A stretch of DNA of 64,000 bases from NCBI RefSeq assembly GCF_027474525.2, contig NZ_CP114882.2, positions 2,790,001 to 2,854,000 on the forward strand, given 5' to 3'. The DNA comes from Flavobacterium lacustre (GTDB taxonomy: Bacteria; Bacteroidota; Bacteroidia; Flavobacteriales; Flavobacteriaceae). Below are positions 9,878 to 20,255 of the stretch, piece after piece (the stretch's first letter is position 1; every line of letters begins with the position of its first letter). The translations under genes were made by a program, and so were the position numbers. Below the pieces are notes generated by a model that was given only the letters and a program-made list of their open reading frames with translations, was not told the DNA's origin and did not search any database.

Positions 9878-12161
9878 AAATACAGTCATATTTTTTCTTT
9901 TTTTAGCATTATTCATAAGCTCCTGCAGCAATACAAAATATTTGGCAGAAGGCGAAATGCTTTATACTGGTGCCAAAATTAAAGTAGAAGGCGAAACACC
10001 AAAGAAAGAGCGTAAAGTTCTAAAAACAGAAATGGAAGAACTCGTTCGCCCAAAACCCAATGCTACGCTGCTGGGATTACGACCTAAATTATTCATTTAT
10101 AATTTGGCAGGAACTACAAAAAAAGAAAAAGGCTGGCGCTACTGGTTAAAAAATAAAGTGGGTGAAGCACCTGTTTTAGCCAGTCAAGTAGATTTAGAAT
10201 ACAACAAAAGCATTTTGCAAAACTATAGCGAAAATAAAGGCTATTTTAATACCAGAACTACAGCTGACAGTACTCAAAATGGAAAAAGAGTATCTGCTGT
10301 TTATACTGTGAATCCGGCACTTCAATATAAAATCAGGAATATTAAATTTCCCGATGATTCCTCTGCAATTGCAACCGCAGTGCGCAATACCAGCAGACGA
10401 AGTTTATTAAAAAAAGAAGAAGGATACAGCTTGGATGTGATAAAAGAAGAACGAATTCGAATTGACAACCGACTCAAAGAAAAAGGATATTATTATTTTG
10501 GACCTGATTATTTGAAAATTCAAGTCGACAGTACCGTTGCCAATCATCAAGTAGATCTTATTGTAAAAGTAAAAGACGAAGCACCTCGAATTTCAAAAGA
10601 GCAATTCAAAATCAATAAAATCATTATTTATCCCAATTATTCTATTGAATCTGACCCTGTAAAAACAAACACAGAAATCGTTACAAAATATAAGGATTTT
10701 ACCATTATTGATAACGAAAACACATTTAAACCTCAAATTTTTGACCGCACTTTATATTTTAAAAAAGATGATTTATATAACCGTACCAATCATAATTTAT
10801 CCCTGAATCGATTGGTAAACTTGGGTACTTTTAAGTTTGTGAAAAACGAATTTAAAACTGCTGATACCATCGGAAATTACTTAGACGCATATTATTATCT
10901 GTCGCCTTTAACCAAAAAATCAATTCGATTAGAACTGCTTGCCAAAACTAATTCGGCAAATTATAACGGAACTGAATTAAACTTGAATTGGAGTAATCGA
11001 AATGCTTTTAAAGGAGCGGAACTACTTACGGTTTCCGTTTTTGGCGGATATGAAGTACAAGTTTCGGGACAAAATAATGGTTATAATGTATTCCGTTTAG
11101 GCTCAGAAGTTAATTTAGTTTGGCCCAGAATTATAGCGCCTTTTACATTCAAAGTATCTAGTGGTTTTGTGCCAAAAACAAAAGCAACAATAGGATATGA
11201 ATTTCAAAACCGGACACAATTGTATTCATTGAGTACTTTCAAGGGATTATTTGGGTATTCCTGGAAAGCCAGTGAACGCAAAGAACACAATTTAAGTGTT
11301 ACCGAAATAACTTATGCCAAACCACAAAATGTAACCGATTTATACCAACAACAAATTCTTGCAAACCCTTCTTTGGGAAAAGTAATTGAAAAACAATTGA
11401 TTTTTGGCCCCAGTTATTCCTACATCTACACAAATACAATGCAGAAAAGGAAAAAGAATACCTTCTATTACAAAGGATCAATTGATCTTTCGGCAACGCT
11501 TACCGGATTATTATCCGGCGCAAATATTGACAAAAAAGATACGCTTAAAGTCTTTGGAGTTCCGTTCAGTCAATTTGTAAAAATAGAAAACGAATTCAGG
11601 CATTATTATAAATTGGGTCAAAATTCCCAATTGGCCAGCAGAATTTTGGTTGGCGCAGGATTTGCTTATGGAAATTCAAAAGAAATGCCTTTTATCAAAC
11701 AGTTTTTTATTGGAGGAACCAATAGTTTAAGAGCATTTCGCGCACGTTCTATAGGACCCGGAAGTTTCTTGGATCCGGCAACCAATACCAATTCCTTTTT
11801 GGCAGACCAATCCGGAGATTTAAAAATTGAATTCAATACTGAATACCGTGCAAAAATTTACGGAATCGTAAAAGGTGCTATTTTTCTTGATGCAGGAAAT
11901 ATCTGGTTGTTGAATGATAATCCGGATAAACCCGGTTCAAAGTTTACTAAAAATTTTATGAATGAAATGGCATTGGGAACAGGAGTTGGATTGCGATTTG
12001 ATTTATCGTTTCTCGTCTTGCGTACAGATTTTGCTTTCCCTATCCGAAAACCTTATTTACCCGAGGGTCAACGCTGGGTAATTGATGCTATTAATATTGG
12101 TAGCAGTTCATGGAGAAAAGAAAATCTAATTTTTAATTTAGCGATTGGCTACCCGTTTTAA
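9870..12161 (+). CDS. tamL: TamL-type BamA-family outer-membrane lipoprotein
   Basis: A 763-residue protein with a lipoprotein signal (lipobox FISSCS, Cys at about 19) followed by NTKYLAEGE, the hallmark of the lipidated TamA variant of Bacteroidota (TamL). POTRA-like domains fill about residues 25-330 and a 16-strand BamA-like barrel follows, with FFIGGTNSLRAFRAR as the conserved surface-antigen motif and a C-terminal aromatic residue (YPF). Its start overlaps the tamB stop. It should form the outer-membrane half of the TAM complex. Confidence 0.9.
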   Translation: MNKNTVIFFLFLALFISSCSNTKYLAEGEMLYTGAKIKVEGETPKKERKVLKTEMEELVRPKPNATLLGLRPKLFIYNLAGTTKKEKGWRYWLKNKVGEAPVLASQVDLEYNKSILQNYSENKGYFNTRTTADSTQNGKRVSAVYTVNPALQYKIRNIKFPDDSSAIATAVRNTSRRSLLKKEEGYSLDVIKEERIRIDNRLKEKGYYYFGPDYLKIQVDSTVANHQVDLIVKVKDEAPRISKEQFKINKIIIYPNYSIESDPVKTNTEIVTKYKDFTIIDNENTFKPQIFDRTLYFKKDDLYNRTNHNLSLNRLVNLGTFKFVKNEFKTADTIGNYLDAYYYLSPLTKKSIRLELLAKTNSANYNGTELNLNWSNRNAFKGAELLTVSVFGGYEVQVSGQNNGYNVFRLGSEVNLVWPRIIAPFTFKVSSGFVPKTKATIGYEFQNRTQLYSLSTFKGLFGYSWKASERKEHNLSVTEITYAKPQNVTDLYQQQILANPSLGKVIEKQLIFGPSYSYIYTNTMQKRKKNTFYYKGSIDLSATLTGLLSGANIDKKDTLKVFGVPFSQFVKIENEFRHYYKLGQNSQLASRILVGAGFAYGNSKEMPFIKQFFIGGTNSLRAFRARSIGPGSFLDPATNTNSFLADQSGDLKIEFNTEYRAKIYGIVKGAIFLDAGNIWLLNDNPDKPGSKFTKNFMNEMALGTGVGLRFDLSFLVLRTDFAFPIRKPYLPEGQRWVIDAINIGSSSWRKENLIFNLAIGYPF

Positions 12162-12170
12162 ACAAAAAAA

Positions 12171-12193
12171 GAGCGCGATTAGCTATCGCGCTC
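12171..12193. terminator. Bidirectional terminator between tamL and the M14 peptidase gene
   Basis: A perfect 9-bp stem GAGCGCGAT/ATCGCGCTC with a 5-nt loop. It is flanked by A7 on the left and TTT on the right, so it can end transcription from both convergent genes. Confidence 0.9.
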
Positions 12194-12219
12194 TTTCTGA
12201 TTTCAAATTTTATTTTAGG

Positions 12220-14727
12220 CTAGTTTACCAGAAATAAAGCATTACTGAACAACAAGATTCCATTTTCCCAAAATCCTCTGAACAACGGATTATCAATCAT
12301 ATAAATTACTTCTCCATCTCCTTTTTTCTCTACAGCATAACTAACCGTTTCATTTAGTTTTTTGCTGATTCCATTCCCTATAAACCCATAGCTTTTATAA
12401 TCTTTAGGAATGTAAGCCACATTAGAAGCTTTTTTCAAAAGTGAATAATGTCTGTCGTCTGTTTTTAAACTGAAATAATTATCTCCTAAACCAAAAGCCA
12501 TCGGATGTGATTTGTCAAGAACATTCTCAATAACAGCTCCTGGAATTGAAGTTGAAATAGCGCGTCGTTCTCCATTTCCAAAATCAAAAATTCTTGCTTT
12601 TAATTCTAAATCATCCGCTTCTTTCTCGGATTTTACTTTGTCTTCATCACTGGCAAATGGACTTAATGCATACCCTTCTTTTCCTTCAAAAAGAGATAAA
12701 GCACCATTCATTGCAATTACTTTTCCGCCATTTTTTATCCACTCTCCTATTTGTTTTTGCTGTTCTTCAGAAAAATCATAATATCCGTCGGCTAAAATCA
12801 AAGTATTGTATTCATACAACTTAATTCTTCTGAATTTGTCAACATCCACAATACTTACAGGATATCCAATCGTTTGATCTAAATAATACCAAACGGCTCC
12901 AAACTCTGTAGATCCTACTCCATTTCCTGACAGTAAAACGATTTTTGGTGCTTTCAATAAAACAAAATTCTCTCCTCCTAAATCTTTAGAATTAGTTGAA
13001 AAACCTGTTTTTATAAAATTATAATCGGTCTTCGTTTTAACAATCTCGTTAACCGTTTTGGTAAAATCAGTTACTTTAGGATTATCAGCTTTACTCACAA
13101 TTAAACTTCCCGCTTTAACCGTAATGTCTCCAAAAATAGCTTCTCTCATGGCAGATCTTACCTTAATTCCATTTTGATGCAACAAAGCCAACACTTGAGC
13201 TGAAGTTCTGTTATTCCAAGGAATATGAAAAGCATAAACACTTTCAGGAACTGTTTTTTCAGCAATAGCAATAGTCGCTTTCGTTTTGATTCCTAAGCTG
13301 TTTTTTACTGCATATCCTTCTACTCCGTAAGCTAATGGTAAAGCCCAAGCAGTAATGTCATACGATAAACTGTCATTTAATTTTTGATTGGGTTCAAAAA
13401 GCACTTGAGTCATAACCGCTCTGGGTTGATCTACTTTTATAATTAAATCATTAGGCTCTATAGTAAAACTTTTCTCTTTTTTAGTTTGATAATTATAACC
13501 GGAAGCACTTTGTTTGGCATCCGCAAACGAAAACTGAATATCATTCTTTTTAAGCAATTCGGTTAATTGTATTAGTTTTGGATTGCTTTTCAATACATAA
13601 GTAGCATATTTACCTTTGATTGTTTTTCTGGAATGCGTCATGAAACCTCTAAATCCTTTTATCAATTTATCCGATTGTGAAACTGCTGATTCTACAACTG
13701 TTAACACTGCTTTCGCATGATGCGTCAAACGATCTTTAATAGTCAGACTTGCACCGTTTTCCATAGTAATTTCACGACCTGCTCCAATTCCGCCTTGTTC
13801 CATTGTCATTCCAACCGCACCATTATAAATCGGATACGTATCGCCATAACTTGGATAAAATAAATCGAAACGTTCTCGTGTATTATACATCCAATTTTCC
13901 TGATCAAATTTTGCAGAAATATTTTTACCTAAAAGATTGTGAAAGTCTTTTTGATACGGTTCTATAAACTCATGCAAAGGTTCCGCTGCAGGAGGAAAGA
14001 AATACGGTGAATCATACCCCATTTCATGCACATCCGTATGCACTTGTGGCATCCATTGATTATACAATGCAATGCGCTGTTGGGTTTCGGTTTGTGTCTG
14101 CCAAGCCCAATCTCTGTTTAAATCAAAAATATAATGACTGTATCGACCTCCCGGCCATTCTTCCATATGCTCTCTGTCCGTTAAACCCGGATGCGTTTTT
14201 GTTCCGGAAATTTCTCTTAACCAATTCCCATATCTTGAAAATCCATCTGGATTTAAACAAGGATCTAAAATAACAATGGTGTTTTTTAACCATTCTTTGG
14301 TCGTTGCATTGGATGGATTTACTAATTCATAAGCCACAGTCAAAGCGCTTTCGGCACCGGCAAACTCGTTTCCATGAACATTAAAACTCAACCAGACAAT
14401 TAATTTATCACCAATTGTTTCTGTTTTTTTATCTGACATTCCGATGGCTGCCAAATTATTATTTCTGATTTGCTCTAAATTAGCTAAGTTTTCCGGAGTT
14501 GAGATAAAATAAACATTCATGTCTCTTTGCTCTGGAGTCAGCCCGTATTTTTGATGTTTAATATAGCTAGATTGCTCCGTCAAGTGCTTAAAATAAGCTT
14601 CAATTTGATGATAATACGTGATTTGTTTACCATAATTAGTCAAAAATTCTGATGGACTTTTTACCTGCGAATGAACGGTAAACAGGAAATTGAAAATAAA
14701 AAATAAAGAAAGAATTGTTTTTTTCAT
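12220..14727 (-). CDS. Secreted M14-family zinc carboxypeptidase
   Basis: An 835-residue protein with a signal peptide (residues 1-20, ending VHSQ) and an M14 peptidase domain in the first half. The zinc motif is VHGNEFAGAE (HxxE) near residue 117. NPDGFSRYGN gives the substrate-binding Arg region and HTDVHEMG the later His. The C-terminal half (about 480-830) resembles the glutamine-amidotransferase-like extension seen in large Bacteroidota M14 proteins. It is exported and probably degrades peptides for nutrition. A hairpin terminator lies directly downstream. Confidence 0.85.
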   Translation of the reverse strand: MKKTILSLFFIFNFLFTVHSQVKSPSEFLTNYGKQITYYHQIEAYFKHLTEQSSYIKHQKYGLTPEQRDMNVYFISTPENLANLEQIRNNNLAAIGMSDKKTETIGDKLIVWLSFNVHGNEFAGAESALTVAYELVNPSNATTKEWLKNTIVILDPCLNPDGFSRYGNWLREISGTKTHPGLTDREHMEEWPGGRYSHYIFDLNRDWAWQTQTETQQRIALYNQWMPQVHTDVHEMGYDSPYFFPPAAEPLHEFIEPYQKDFHNLLGKNISAKFDQENWMYNTRERFDLFYPSYGDTYPIYNGAVGMTMEQGGIGAGREITMENGASLTIKDRLTHHAKAVLTVVESAVSQSDKLIKGFRGFMTHSRKTIKGKYATYVLKSNPKLIQLTELLKKNDIQFSFADAKQSASGYNYQTKKEKSFTIEPNDLIIKVDQPRAVMTQVLFEPNQKLNDSLSYDITAWALPLAYGVEGYAVKNSLGIKTKATIAIAEKTVPESVYAFHIPWNNRTSAQVLALLHQNGIKVRSAMREAIFGDITVKAGSLIVSKADNPKVTDFTKTVNEIVKTKTDYNFIKTGFSTNSKDLGGENFVLLKAPKIVLLSGNGVGSTEFGAVWYYLDQTIGYPVSIVDVDKFRRIKLYEYNTLILADGYYDFSEEQQKQIGEWIKNGGKVIAMNGALSLFEGKEGYALSPFASDEDKVKSEKEADDLELKARIFDFGNGERRAISTSIPGAVIENVLDKSHPMAFGLGDNYFSLKTDDRHYSLLKKASNVAYIPKDYKSYGFIGNGISKKLNETVSYAVEKKGDGEVIYMIDNPLFRGFWENGILLFSNALFLVN

Positions 14728-14987
14728 CGGGTTATGGGATTAGTATCTTTTTTGAAAATTTTAAACTAAAAGAAACAAATATATTATAAATTGTTATAAA
14801 TCTATCAGTAATGCATTCATTACTATGAAAAAAAGAATGCTTTTGCATTTAGCCTAAATAAGATCTGTATTAAATGACATCTGTCAAAAAAAAGGCAGTA
14901 TTAATTATTAATTCATGAGGAATTCATTAAATTTGATAGTAGAGTAAGGTGTTTTTTATACTTTTTCTGAACGGATTACTAACCAAT

Positions 14988-15983
14988 ATGTCGAGAAACA
15001 TGAAAAAATCGAAGTCCCCCGATAATACAAATCCAAAAATTATAAAATCAACTTCAAATCTCAAAAATTTTAAAAACCTGAGTCGGAAAGAGCGCATGGA
15101 GCGTACCAAAAAATTTTCGGAACAATACCGCATCACCGAAGGAAATTCATTTGAACTGAAAAAATACAATACCGATATCTCTTTCGATACAGATGCAGAG
15201 GATAAATCATTGGTTGCCGAAACCCTGCAATTAGGTGTTGAAGCTTTAGCAACTATGCAGGATATTTTATATGCTCAGGATAAATGGTCAGTATTACTCA
15301 TTTTTCAAGCTATGGATGCTGCGGGCAAAGACGGCGCTATAAAACATGTTATGTCCGGTGTAAATCCTCAAGGTTGTCAGGTTTCTTCTTTTAAAGCGCC
15401 AAGTTCAGAAGAATTAGATCATGATTTTTTATGGCGTTGCCAAAAGCATTTACCGGAACGAGGGCGAATAGGTATTTTTAACCGTTCCTATTATGAAGAA
15501 GTTTTGGTGGTACGGGTTCACGAGCAATTATTACAATCTCAAAAACTAGCCGAAAAATTAATTACAAAAAACATCTGGCAAGAACGGTTTGAAGACATTC
15601 GAAATTTTGAAAAATACTTGCATCGCAATGGAACGGTTGTAATTAAGTTTTTCCTGAACGTATCGAAAGAAGAGCAAAAAAAGCGATTTATAGAACGAAT
15701 TGAAGATGCTGATAAAAACTGGAAATTCAGCACTACCGATATAAAAGAGCGAGGTCACTGGGAAGAATACATGAACGCTTATGAAGACTTAATTCAAAAT
15801 ACAGCAACCAAAGATTCCCCTTGGTATGTTGTTCCAGCCGATAACAAATCGTATGCCCGAATTGTAATTGCTTCGGCTATAATTAATGCGTTGGACGACA
15901 TGGATTTAGAATATCCAAAAGTAAGTGACGAAAAAATAGCAGAATTAAACGAGGTAAAAAAAGCGCTTCTCAATGAAAAATAA
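14988..15983 (+). CDS. Polyphosphate kinase 2 family protein (polyphosphate:nucleotide phosphotransferase)
   Basis: A PPK2 core with a Walker A segment AMDAAGKDGA, the PPK2 motif PERGRIGIFNRSYYEEVLVVRVH, and a lid region KEEQKKRFIERIEDADKNWKFS. These enzymes phosphorylate nucleotides from polyphosphate or the reverse. The basic N-terminal 45 residues (Lys/Ser-rich) may contact polyphosphate. I start at ATG 14988 (MSRNMKKSK); an in-frame GTG at 14949 adds a hydrophobic stretch unlike the family, and ATG 15000 is also possible. PPK2 subclass (I, II or III) is not decided from sequence alone. Confidence 0.88.
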   Translation: MSRNMKKSKSPDNTNPKIIKSTSNLKNFKNLSRKERMERTKKFSEQYRITEGNSFELKKYNTDISFDTDAEDKSLVAETLQLGVEALATMQDILYAQDKWSVLLIFQAMDAAGKDGAIKHVMSGVNPQGCQVSSFKAPSSEELDHDFLWRCQKHLPERGRIGIFNRSYYEEVLVVRVHEQLLQSQKLAEKLITKNIWQERFEDIRNFEKYLHRNGTVVIKFFLNVSKEEQKKRFIERIEDADKNWKFSTTDIKERGHWEEYMNAYEDLIQNTATKDSPWYVVPADNKSYARIVIASAIINALDDMDLEYPKVSDEKIAELNEVKKALLNEK

Positions 15984-16100
15984 TCATAATTTATTCTGAT
16001 TTAAAAAGAATATTTCAACAGATACTGATTTCACACCCTAAATATTACATTTTTTGCATTCATTAATTTATATTTGCTTAAAGAATATAGCACACTTAAC

Positions 16101-17528
16101 ATGGAAGAATGTATCTCAGTTTTTGATATGCTTAAAATTGGTGTAGGACCATCGAGTTCACATACACTTGGGCCTTGGCGTGCAGCCGAACGTTTTCTTT
16201 CGGAACTGCGAGCGGAAAAAATAGTACCAAAAGTCACCCGAATACAAGTCGATTTATACGGTTCACTTTCTTTAACAGGAAAAGGACATGCCACAGATTT
16301 AGCCATTATGCTCGGTTTAAGCGGACAAGATCCAGAATATATTCCGGTTCAAAATATTGCCGGAATTGTAGAAACTATAAAAAGTAAAAAAGAAATTATT
16401 CTTGGTAACGAAATCAATATCCCTTTTGATTTTCTAAATGACATTATTTTCAATAAAAACTTTCTTCCTTTTCATGCCAATGGATTGACTTTTATCGCTT
16501 TTTTAGAGAATTCGAAAGAATATGTTGCTACCTTCTACTCCATAGGCGGCGGATTTGTTGTTAAAGAAGAACGCATCAATGCCAAAAAGAAAATTGCCAT
16601 AAAATGTGCCTTTCCTTATCCTATAAATAACGCTGCAGAATTATTAAATTACGCTGTTCGTGAAAATAAAAAAATATCTGAAATCGTTTTTGAAAACGAA
16701 AAATCAATGCGTTCCGAAACAGAAATTCATCACGAGTTAATGCGAATTTGGAATACCATGCTCGAAAGCATGTACATTGGTTGTCATTCCGAAGGCATAC
16801 TTCCCGGCGGATTAAATGTACGCAGAAGAGCCTTTGATATGCATCAAAATCTAATTGGTTTAGCCCATTATGACAGTCCGAAAACCTGGCTGGAAGAAAT
16901 CAGAAAAACGGAAGTTAAATTTCGTCAAATCCTAAAATGGGTTTCTTGTTTTGCCCTTGCGGTAAATGAGGTAAATGCAGCATTAGGCAGAGTTGTTACC
17001 GCCCCAACTAACGGTAGTGCCGGTGTAATTCCCGCTGTTTTAATGTATTATGCTGTAATTGAAAATCACGAAGCCGGACAAAAAGAAATCAAACAATTCC
17101 TCATGGTTGCCAGCGAAATTGGCAGTGTTTTCAAAAAAGGATCTACTATTTCTGCAGCAATGGGAGGTTGTCAAGCCGAAATTGGCGTTTCGTCTGCAAT
17201 GGCTGCTGCTGCCTTGTGTGAATTGATGGGAGGTACTCCTGCCCAAGTTTTAATGGCTGCCGAAATTGCTATGGAACATCATTTAGGTTTAACTTGTGAT
17301 CCTATTGGCGGTTTAGTCCAAATTCCGTGTATCGAAAGAAACACAATGGGCGCTATAAAAGCCATTAATGCCGCCGAATTAGCCTTAGAAACCAATCCAA
17401 AAAACGCAAAAGTTCCTTTAGACAAAGTCGTAGATACGATGTGGCAAACGGCAAAAGACATGAATAATAAATACAAAGAAACCTCCGAAGGTGGACTGGC
17501 AATTGCCGTAAATATGGCCGATTGTTAG
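16101..17528 (+). CDS. sdaA: L-serine ammonia-lyase (iron-sulfur type)
   Basis: A single-chain L-serine dehydratase of 475 residues. The beta domain is N-terminal, with the opening motif [21 protein letters not shown]. The alpha domain is C-terminal and contains [13 protein letters not shown] and the cluster cysteines in [14 protein letters not shown] and [12 protein letters not shown]. It converts serine to pyruvate and ammonia with a 4Fe-4S cluster. The ATG at 16101 gives the family N-terminus; an upstream TTG at 16074 is less likely. fumC follows after 60 bp on the same strand. Confidence 0.92.
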   Translation: MEECISVFDMLKIGVGPSSSHTLGPWRAAERFLSELRAEKIVPKVTRIQVDLYGSLSLTGKGHATDLAIMLGLSGQDPEYIPVQNIAGIVETIKSKKEIILGNEINIPFDFLNDIIFNKNFLPFHANGLTFIAFLENSKEYVATFYSIGGGFVVKEERINAKKKIAIKCAFPYPINNAAELLNYAVRENKKISEIVFENEKSMRSETEIHHELMRIWNTMLESMYIGCHSEGILPGGLNVRRRAFDMHQNLIGLAHYDSPKTWLEEIRKTEVKFRQILKWVSCFALAVNEVNAALGRVVTAPTNGSAGVIPAVLMYYAVIENHEAGQKEIKQFLMVASEIGSVFKKGSTISAAMGGCQAEIGVSSAMAAAALCELMGGTPAQVLMAAEIAMEHHLGLTCDPIGGLVQIPCIERNTMGAIKAINAAELALETNPKNAKVPLDKVVDTMWQTAKDMNNKYKETSEGGLAIAVNMADC

Positions 17529-17588
17529 TCTTTAATTGAATATAAAATAGAGTCCGCTTAACAAATGTCATAGTAAAAAACTCAAAAA

Positions 17589-18974
17589 ATGAAATTCAGA
17601 ACCGAAAAAGATACGATGGGTGAAGTGTTAGTTCCTGCAGATAAATATTGGGGCGCACAAACAGAACGTTCGAGAAACAATTTCAAAATTGGTCCTACGG
17701 CTTCCATGCCATTGGCAATTATCAGAGGTTTTGCTTATTTAAAAAAAGCGGCTGCCTACGCCAATTGTGATTTAGGTGTTCTATCAATCGAAAAAAGAGA
17801 TGCTATTGCGCAAGTTTGCGAAGAAATACTCGAAGGGACTTTAGACGATCAATTTCCACTTGTGATTTGGCAAACGGGTTCGGGAACACAAAGCAATATG
17901 AATGTCAATGAAGTCATTGCCAATCGGGCACAGGTTTTAAAAGGACTTACTATTGGCGAAAGCGAGCCTTTTATAAAGGCGAATGATGATGTAAATAAAT
18001 CGCAATCGTCAAATGATACTTTTCCAACAGCGATGCATATTGCAGGGTATAAAATAGTTGCAGAAAGCACTATTCCAGCTGTAGAAAAACTAAGAGACAC
18101 TCTATTAGAAAAAGCAACCGCGTTTAAAAGTGTGGTAAAAATTGGTCGCACACATCTCATGGATGCTACTCCCCTTACATTAGGGCAAGAAATATCAGGT
18201 TATGCGGCACAATTAACTTTTGGCTTAAAAGCCGTCAAAAACACCTTAGCCCATTTATCCGAAATCGCATTAGGCGGAACTGCTGTAGGCACAGGATTGA
18301 ATACGCCGGAAGGATATGATGTTAAAGTAGCCCAATATATTGCTGAATTTACTGGACATCCTTTTATAACTGCCGAGAATAAATTTGAAGCATTGGCAGC
18401 ACACGATGCTATTGTTGAAACACATGGTGCGCTAAAACAATTGGCCGTTTCTTTAAATAAAATTGCAAATGACATTCGGATGCTGGCTTCTGGTCCGCGT
18501 TCCGGTATTGGAGAAATCCTGATTCCTGAAAATGAACCCGGCTCTTCGATTATGCCCGGAAAAGTAAATCCTACACAATGTGAAGCACTGACAATGGTTT
18601 GTGCGCAAGTAATAGGAAACGATGTGGCAATTGCTGTTGGCGGAATGCAAGGACATTATGAATTGAATGTTTTTAAACCCTTAATGGCGGTAAACTTTCT
18701 ACAATCGGCGCAATTATTAGGAGATGCCTGTATATCTTTTAACGAACATTGTGTACAAGGAATTGAGCCAAACTATACCCGAATTGAAGAACTGGTTAAC
18801 AATTCACTGATGCTTGTAACTGCTTTGAATACAAAAATTGGCTATTACAAATCTGCAGAAATTGCTCAGACTGCCCATAAAAACGGAACAACATTAAGAG
18901 AAGAAGCGATCCGTTTAGGCTATGTAACTCCCGAAGATTTTGATTCTTGGGTTAAACCAGAAGACATGGTGTAG
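17589..18974 (+). CDS. fumC: Class II fumarate hydratase
   Basis: A 461-residue protein, normal for class II fumarases. The N-terminus shows the family motif [21 protein letters not shown]. The superfamily signature [11 protein letters not shown] is near residue 318 and [14 protein letters not shown] holds the catalytic His region. It interconverts fumarate and malate in the TCA cycle. A strong intrinsic terminator follows. Confidence 0.96.
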   Translation: MKFRTEKDTMGEVLVPADKYWGAQTERSRNNFKIGPTASMPLAIIRGFAYLKKAAAYANCDLGVLSIEKRDAIAQVCEEILEGTLDDQFPLVIWQTGSGTQSNMNVNEVIANRAQVLKGLTIGESEPFIKANDDVNKSQSSNDTFPTAMHIAGYKIVAESTIPAVEKLRDTLLEKATAFKSVVKIGRTHLMDATPLTLGQEISGYAAQLTFGLKAVKNTLAHLSEIALGGTAVGTGLNTPEGYDVKVAQYIAEFTGHPFITAENKFEALAAHDAIVETHGALKQLAVSLNKIANDIRMLASGPRSGIGEILIPENEPGSSIMPGKVNPTQCEALTMVCAQVIGNDVAIAVGGMQGHYELNVFKPLMAVNFLQSAQLLGDACISFNEHCVQGIEPNYTRIEELVNNSLMLVTALNTKIGYYKSAEIAQTAHKNGTTLREEAIRLGYVTPEDFDSWVKPEDMV

Positions 18975-19023
18975 TTAATTAAAAAACTCATTATAAACAT
19001 TTTAAGATAAAAAAAAAAAAAAA

Positions 19024-19044
19024 ACTGCAATATGATATTGCAGT
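19024..19044. terminator. Terminator between fumC and the LLM oxidoreductase gene
   Basis: A perfect 9-bp stem ACTGCAATA/TATTGCAGT with a 3-nt loop. A long A run precedes it and a T run follows, so it is symmetric and suits the two convergent genes. Confidence 0.92.
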
Positions 19045-19067
19045 TTTTTTTTAAAACAATCATTGAC

Positions 19068-20069
19068 CTATTTCATGTCATCAATAACTTCTTTCATTAA
19101 TTGTATGCTTTTCAATTTTTCCTGATGATCAAAAATAGGACTCGTAATCATCAACTCATCTATACGGGTATACTTTATAAACTGTTTCAACTCCGTTTCT
19201 AATTTCTTTTTACTGCCAACAAACGAACAGGAAGTCATTTGGTTAACATGAAAATGTTCTTCTTCACTCATCAATCCGTCCAAAGAATCTAAAGGCGGTT
19301 GCAGTGGTTTTCTGTCATTGCGAATTAAATTCAAAAACATTTGTGTCAAACTGGTGGATAATCTTTCCGCTTGTGCATCAGTATCTGCAGCAATTGCATT
19401 TACACACGCCATTATTTTAGGTTGATCTAAAAATTCGGACGGTTGAAAATTATTTCGATAAAATTCAAAAGCTTGTACCATTTGTTTTGGTGCAAAATGT
19501 CCCGCAAAAGCATACGGCAATCCTTTGGCTGCAGCCAAGGCTGCACTATCCATACTGGAGCCTAAAATCCAAATGGGAACTTTTATCCCCTCTGCAGGAA
19601 AAGCCCGTACTTTTGCACCAGCATTCTCCACCGAAAAAAATTCCTGAAGTGCTGCTACATTTTGTGGAAATCGTTGGGATTGCTCAAAAAAATCTTTTCT
19701 GATGGCTTGTGCTGTTAAACCATCTGTTCCCGGAGCCCTTCCTAAACCTAAATCAATCCGATTGGGATATAATGTTTCTAAAGTTCCAAACTGCTCCGCA
19801 ATAATTAGCGGTGCATGATTGGGTAACATTATTCCACCGGAGCCTACACGAATATGTTCGGTTTTACTGGCAATATATCCTATGAGAACAACCGTTGCAG
19901 AACTCGCTACGTGAGGCATATTATGATGTTCGGCTAACCAAAACCGGTTGTATCCTAATGAATCAGCAAGTTGAGCAATTGCTGTTGTTTTTTGTAATGT
20001 TCCGCTGGCATCGCTGTCTTGGGTAATTATTGCTAATTCTAATATAGAAATTGGAATGTTTGGTGTCAT
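19068..20069 (-). CDS. LLM-class flavin-dependent oxidoreductase (luciferase-like)
   Basis: A 333-residue TIM-barrel monooxygenase-like protein with typical motifs LGYNRFWLAEHHN, IRVGSGGIMLPNHAPL, AEQFGTLETLYPNRIDLGLGRAPGTD and the tail MITSPIFDHQEKL. It belongs to the MsnO8/YhbW-like subgroup that uses reduced FMN; the substrate is unknown. I start at ATG 20069 (MTPNIPISILE), the usual N-terminus; the longer start at 20108 adds 13 non-family residues. Confidence 0.88.
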   Translation of the reverse strand: MTPNIPISILELAIITQDSDASGTLQKTTAIAQLADSLGYNRFWLAEHHNMPHVASSATVVLIGYIASKTEHIRVGSGGIMLPNHAPLIIAEQFGTLETLYPNRIDLGLGRAPGTDGLTAQAIRKDFFEQSQRFPQNVAALQEFFSVENAGAKVRAFPAEGIKVPIWILGSSMDSAALAAAKGLPYAFAGHFAPKQMVQAFEFYRNNFQPSEFLDQPKIMACVNAIAADTDAQAERLSTSLTQMFLNLIRNDRKPLQPPLDSLDGLMSEEEHFHVNQMTSCSFVGSKKKLETELKQFIKYTRIDELMITSPIFDHQEKLKSIQLMKEVIDDMK

Positions 20070-20208
20070 TATAAATTTGGAATTTTGAACAAAAATAATC
20101 ATTTCCAAAGCCTCCTTAAATTCTTCTGTGTTAATTGATTTATAATGTTTAGAATAATGAGGTTGCCAAATCTCAAGTTAAAACAAACAATTACTACCAT
20201 AAAAAAAA

Positions 20209-20229
20209 CCTGTAATATTGAATTACAGG
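20209..20229 (-). terminator. Terminator of the AlaDH/PNT-like dehydrogenase gene
   Basis: An 8-bp stem CCTGTAAT/ATTACAGG with a 5-nt loop. On the minus strand it is followed by a T8 run. It looks like the ssrA-region terminators at 23413 and 43922, probably because this stem family is common in the genome. Confidence 0.85.
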
Positions 20230-20255
20230 CCTTTAAATTATAAAAAATATCAGAT

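Noticed and set aside
20202..20235. Third copy of the att core (A7-CCTGTAAT)
   Set aside because: It lacks the ssrA-derived part TCGGCGACTCCAC. It is a terminator with a similar stem, placed correctly after a minus-strand gene.
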